From the NCBI GenBank assembly GCA_907163345.1, contig CAJQUN010000142.1:1116001-1180000 (forward strand): 64,000 nucleotides of DNA, read 5' to 3'. A model generated the notes under the pieces. The model ran no database searches. It saw nothing but the letters and a program-made list of their open reading frames with translations, and was not told the origin of the DNA. Positions 59,934 to 64,000 of this stretch are shown one piece after another. Both the position numbers and the translations under genes were made by a program. Within the stretch, counting starts at the first letter, position 1. Every line of letters begins with the position of its first letter. The stretch comes from Haberlea rhodopensis (Eukaryota > Streptophyta > Magnoliopsida > Lamiales > Gesneriaceae).

Positions 59934-60150
59934 TCGATCGATCGAAATCTGGGTCCGATCGAGCGAGCGGGACAGAGCCTGGCCAAGGCTTGTATCGAGC
60001 TCACCGATCGATCGGGAAAATATTCCGATAGATCGAAGTGTGAAATCTCGATCGATCGAGAGAATGTCTCGATCGATCGGCAGAGGCAGAACCAACATAC
60101 TTTTTGTTGAACATTGGCGATCGATCGGGGCTTAGATGGCGATCGATCGC
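59934..60150. repeat. CGATCGATCG palindrome cluster, solo LTR 2
   Basis: About nine copies (TCGATCGATCGA, CCGATCGATCGG, GCGATCGATCGC and variants) at 740-957 bp from the LTR start. Flanking bases change in pairs (T..A, C..G, G..C), so self-complementarity is preserved in most copies. Confidence 0.85.
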
Positions 60151-60317
60151 AAGGCATAAAATGTGGATTTTTGGGATTTTGTTTTAAATGATGTTATTTT
60201 TGGTAATGGTTCATTTATTGGCTTCTAATATGGATTCATGTGATTGTGTAGAACCATCCCAGGTAGCCACACATCAAAGGAGATAAAGTCCCACGACATC
60301 TCCACTTTTGGAACTAA

Positions 60318-60341
60318 GGTACGTAGTGAGACGTACGAGCA
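60318..60341 (+). promoter_or_regulatory. TACGT/ACGTA box, solo LTR 2
   Basis: GGTACGTAGTGAGACGTACG after CTAA. Same box and position as in solo LTR 1, with a slightly longer spacer. Confidence 0.6.
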
Positions 60342-60479
60342 TCGGACGGTAAAACGTATTTATTACGCTTTGAATTGGCTATGCATTATGGTTGCACATG
60401 TGGTCTTATTTATGCATTATGGTTGCATATATAATTGGAACATGCATTATGGTTGCATGTAATTGTGAGTCGAGGTTAT

Positions 60480-60700
60480 ATCACAGTGATGAAGAATACT
60501 TGCCGCCTTCATGTCGAGGCGATGATAGAATACTTGCCACTATCATATTTAGCGATGAAGAATATTTGCCGCAAACATGTCGAAACGAAGGAACATGCCG
60601 CTGTCATGTTGATGCGAGGGATATTATGCCGCTAATATGTCGAAGCAAGGGGTATTAATGCCGCTGTCATGTAACGCGAGGGGTATTATGCCACTGATAT
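60480..60700 (+). repeat. AGCGA...GCCGC hairpin run, solo LTR 2
   Basis: About five AGCGA/GCGAG...GCCGCT pairs, including 60551-60572 and 60614-60633, which match the reverse complement of the B array exactly over 21 and 20 bp. Confidence 0.75.
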
Positions 60701-61400
60701 AATAAGACTGGGATTGGCCATTGGTATACACGGAACGGATACATGTCATGACATATATATTATTGGTGTTATAAACAATTAATTGTGATTATGGTACAGG
60801 GATAACCAAGGGAGCTTTTGTATGTGTTAAGTACATGAAGTGATTTGCATTTTGGTTTTTGCATTAAATTATGATCATATTATTGTGAATATGATTTATA
60901 TACATGCTCATGGTTTGGGGTTGTTCCTGTAGGTACTTTTGGGCGGACGGGCTAAGGCGGGTTGATGCAGTGAGCCAGTGAGGAGTGCCTTTGGATAGCA
61001 GGCTAAATTTTTGTATAGTCTCTACTCTAGGAGTAGTGTAAAACTATAGGATTAGCATTCATTGGTTGAGAATGTAACTAATCCCTTTTGGAACTTCATT
61101 TTGGCACTGTAATTTAATAGCTCGGGGCATCAACACAACCTTTATACTCTGTTATGCATGGAAATTTTTATTTACGCCTTTAATCCGCACTTAAGGAACT
61201 AGGGTCCTTACACTATCTGTTATCCTGACCGTTTATTTTTGAATTTCTTTTCATCAGTCATCGAGATAAAGACACGTGTCTTCTCTCTCCTATTTAGCGG
61301 GCTGAACATTTCATTTTATTTCACTTTTTACAAATTACCGCTATCTGTTTTCTTATTCTCTCACTCTCCTAAATCTTCGCACTCGTTTATCTTCACTCCA

Positions 61401-63915
61401 ATGGCTACCATTACTCACAACTCTCTCTCCGTTGAGTTCAATGATATTTACAGGGCAGAAGATGCAGAGATGGTGTCTATCTTCCAAGCTTTGGAATCTT
61501 CTGGTCTGAGGACCTTTCTGGAGTGCGGCACAGTTGTTTATGAATCAGAAATCCGCGAACTATTCTCCAATGTCGTCTCCAAGAAGACATCCATATCTAC
61601 TACTGTCAAGGGCAAATCATTTGAGCTCTCGCCGATGACGCTGGCCAACACCTTTGGCCTCCCCAATTATGGACTGACGGAATTTGGACAGATTCCCCAA
61701 GCGTCACTCTCAGATCTTCAAGGGAAGATATCTATTTTTGGCCACCGCCTGCAACCATCGTTTAAGAAGAAGGAAATGCTCTTTCATTTCCAGGTGCTGT
61801 GCGAAATCGTTGGCAAACCTCTGTTGGGCAAAGCAGGAAGTTTTGACGCTGTAACCGCAGAGAAGTTCAGGGCTATGGCGGCTATAATATCCGGACAGAA
61901 GATGAACTGGTCCGTGATTCTGTTTGGAGTTCTGATGGAAACGGTGATTGCATCCAAGCAGGCCGTATGCTTTGTTGTTCCTCTCAGCAAGCTACTGGAG
62001 TCCTTAGACATCGAGCTGGGAAAGCAGTCCGCTCTCAGTCTTCAAGATTCTAAACTCCAAAGGACTCGCACTGCTGAAGTCCAAGAGTGCTCCGCCTACT
62101 CCTGCCACTCTGGCTGCAGTCAAGATTGAGAAGGGCGAAGAACAAGCTGTTGCGCGCAAACCTCGCGTCAGGCGCAAACTGACCATCCAGACTGATTCGG
62201 AAGAAACTCAGTCTGCTCCATCGCCACCAACCAAGCCACTTCCAAAGAAGCCCAGAACCCAGATTACCAAACCAATCAAAACTCTACCCCTACCCATTTT
62301 GCCACCAACTAAAGTCACCCCTGCACCCCAATCTTCAAAACAAACTTCAACCACTTCAACCCCTGCACCTCAACCTTCAACCCAAACTTCAACCCCTGTA
62401 CCTCAACTCACTATCCGAGTCCCCTCTACCATTCCCGTGGTGAAAGGGATTGTTATCACTGAGTTGGGCGACTATACCCAATCAGGGATCAAGTCCCCTT
62501 CCTCCACCGGCAAGGGAAAAGCCATTCTCTCCGAACCAATCTCCTCTAAACCCAAGTCGGCAGCGCAGACAGCCATCGACATTGCTATGGAGGATGTTGA
62601 TGAGAAGGTGAAGGCACTCATTGTGGTTTTTGATGAGTACGTCGAGTACCGGACTGTCAACCACATTGAGATTCTTTGGAAAGCTGAACAGACTGAAGAA
62701 GATGGAAGAGGAAGTTCTCAAAGGAACAGAGACCAATGATGTTCGGATTGCCGTGCAGCGCAAAGACCTATTTACAGCAAATCAAAGATTCAGTCTGGCC
62801 ACTCTGCTCCTAGCTGCTAAGAAAGAGAACTTTGATCCGATTGCTCCAACTGCCAGAGATGATGGGGCCGTTATTGCTCAATTAGAGATGGATGTTCATG
62901 CTCTTCACTTAGCTGTCCGTTTTCAACGACAGAAGCTCAGTGTATCCACTCCCACAACCAGCCCGGATCATCCCTCTGCAAGCAAGACTCTGGCAGAACC
63001 TTTCGTTGAGGTTATTCATTCTGATGCAGCAGAACAGACAGCCGACCCAGCAGCAGATCAGATTGCAGAGCAAATACCAGATCATACTGCAGAGCAAATA
63101 CCAGACCAGACAGCGGAGCAGCCTTTGCCTAATGCTCCGTCTGCGACAGATGATGAACCCTTGAATGTCTTGTTAGACTCTCCAACAACATCTATTCCTT
63201 TGGGGTCATCAGTCTCCCTAGTTCAAATCAGTCCAACAGCAGAACTGGCAACAGTTGGCGCTCCAGAATTCGTCGATCCGGATCTGGTGGTGTCCACCGT
63301 TGTTGCAGCTCTCTAGATTGAGGAGCCCTCCAGACCAAGCACTCCTCCAATCCACTTAGATGAAGATATGGCTTCATTCAAACTTTTTCTTCGGATCTGG
63401 TCACCTTGATCCGGTCCGAAAGTCACCAAGTTACTGTATCTTCACTTGTCCCGTTTGCTGAAGACGATGAACAGGCCTTGTCCTCATCAGATCGCTCTCC
63501 CAGCCGATTATCTGATGCACCTCCATCTCTGGCACGGACCCTTCAGCACTTATCTGACAACTGCCTGTCTCTCTCTCAGCGTGTTCTAGAGGTTCATCAA
63601 GACCAGCGGGTTACATCTGTGGACTTTGATTCATTTAAAGAGAAGATGACAGCCAGTATCGGCAGCCTTCAGCGAGGCATAAATGATCTGTTTTCTCAGC
63701 AAGCCACTTATAAGAACAGCCTGAGAAAAGAGCAGATCGAGCTGGCTACTGAAGTCAGAGCATCTGTTGCCAATTCCCTCCGCGCTCAAGACGTTCGTCT
63801 TGACGCTATCAGCGCGCAGCTCGCACAAGTTGTTGATTTTCTTCAAGAGATTGCTGCTGACAAAAAGGGGGAAAAGAAGAAAGACTTCAAGCCGCCTCCA
63901 ACTTCAAGAAGATAG
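61401..63915 (+). pseudogene. Element G extra ORF downstream of pol (Sirevirus ORF/env-like position)
   Basis: ATG at 61401 (MATITHNSLSVEFNDIY) opens about 210 residues with KGKSFELSPMTLANTFGLPN and a compact, mainly helical-looking C-part, similar in style to domains annotated as putative plant transposon protein. The frame then moves near 62030 to a Pro/Ser/Thr-rich segment after RKPRVRRKLTIQTDSEE, again near 62690 (KMEEEVLKGTETND...), has a stop at 63314, and moves once more near 63390 to a coiled-coil-like end (LQRGINDLFSQQATYKNSLR) finishing with basic KKGEKKKDFKPPPTSRR. No clear membrane segment or signal peptide is seen, so 'envelope' is only positional. Function unknown; broken by about three frameshifts. 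Confidence 0.7.
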
Positions 63916-64000
63916 CAGTCTCGTTGATTAAATTTTCAGACTGACTGTATGCGAGATTTTTTTTCATAAATAAAAATCCTTCTTTATTAAGTCCTTGTTC
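63916..64000 (+). other. Element G sequence after the extra ORF
   Basis: Non-coding and AT-rich. Neither PPT nor 3' LTR is reached before the window ends. Confidence 0.6.

Larger units (their letters stand above)
59193..61212 (+). mobile_element. Solo LTR 2 (Gypsy type)
   Basis: 2020 bp, TGTGATATCCCCG...AGGGTCCTTACA, with perfect TSD CTATC (59188-59192 and 61213-61217) and no interior. Same family as solo LTR 1 but clearly diverged. Modules: CGATCGATCG cluster 59934-60150, TACGT box 60318-60341, three ATGCA/TGCAT hairpins (60381-60396, 60412-60428, 60442-60458), AGCGA...GCCGC hairpins 60480-60700, arms GGGATAACC (60799-60807) and GGTTGTTCC (60919-60927), CTACT/AGTAG hairpin 61022-61036. Confidence 0.93.
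45120..64000 (+). mobile_element. Element G: Sirevirus-like Copia element (3' end outside the window)
   Basis: 5' LTR 45120-46064 joined to 53626-53796, PBS, gag, a long open pol and an extra ORF after pol, which is the Sirevirus layout. RT motifs such as VQIYVDDIIFGSTN, MSMMGELSFFLGLQ and LTASRPDIMFSVC are typical of the SIRE lineage. It is interrupted by H in the LTR and by solo LTR 2 between pol and the extra ORF. The 3' LTR is not reached by 64000. A 5-bp TSD (AATAC at 45115) cannot be checked. Confidence 0.88.

Noticed and set aside
1..64000. A host (non-transposon) gene
   Set aside because: Every long frame has retrotransposon motifs or lies within LTRs or repeats; I found no exon series or host protein signature.

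Overview
This window looks like a block of plant (angiosperm) intergenic heterochromatin built almost wholly from nested LTR retrotransposons. I found no host gene, tRNA, rRNA or CRISPR array. The evidence for a plant is the mix of element types: Ty3/Gypsy chromovirus-like elements primed by initiator tRNA-Met, an Athila-like element primed by tRNA-Asp, a Sirevirus-type Ty1/Copia element with an extra ORF after pol, other Copia elements, and a Tourist-like MITE. All boundaries were found by eye from TG...CA ends, matching LTR pairs, primer binding sites (PBS), polypurine tracts (PPT) and 5-bp target-site duplications (TSD).

Left block (1-23286). A partial LTR (+) occupies 1-760. Element C (-; 5' LTR 14089-15992) is split by the young non-coding element D (-; 4743-13935, TSD ACAAG). 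C itself abuts element B (-; internal 15993-18685, 5' LTR 18686-22379). B's LTR holds a MITE whose interior has become about 1 kb of AT microsatellite. B abuts element A (+), whose internal part is 22380-23286 and 40289-40486 and whose 3' LTR begins at 40487.

Middle block (23287-45119). Copia element E (+; 23287-40283, TSD ATGCT) sits inside A. It is interrupted by F, a gag-only Athila-like element (-; 30057-36232, TSD CTTCC), and by a solo LTR (36919-38991, TSD CAATA). After A's truncated 3' LTR comes a decayed Copia relic J (-; about 41985-45119).

Right block (45120-64000). Sirevirus-like Copia G (+) starts at 45120 and runs off the window. Its 5' LTR is split by H, a very young and nearly complete Gypsy chromovirus (46065-53620, TSD AGACC) whose gag-pol is broken only by one apparent 1-nt deletion. 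A second solo LTR (59193-61212, TSD CTATC) lies between G's pol and its extra downstream ORF.

The most interesting signal is non-coding. The Gypsy-type LTRs here share a modular leader although their primary sequences differ: a cluster of CG-centred palindromes (CGATCGATCG or TTCGAA), then an inverted TACGT/ACGTA box that also looks like a splice donor, then a cassette of short hairpins whose stems change in a compensatory way, then a long-range stem (GGGACAACC with GGTTGTCC) that runs into a splice-acceptor-like TTGTAG. Related hairpins form 58- and 59-bp tandem arrays in the internal regions of B and D. I infer a structured, possibly spliced, LTR leader; I do not recognise a description of it.
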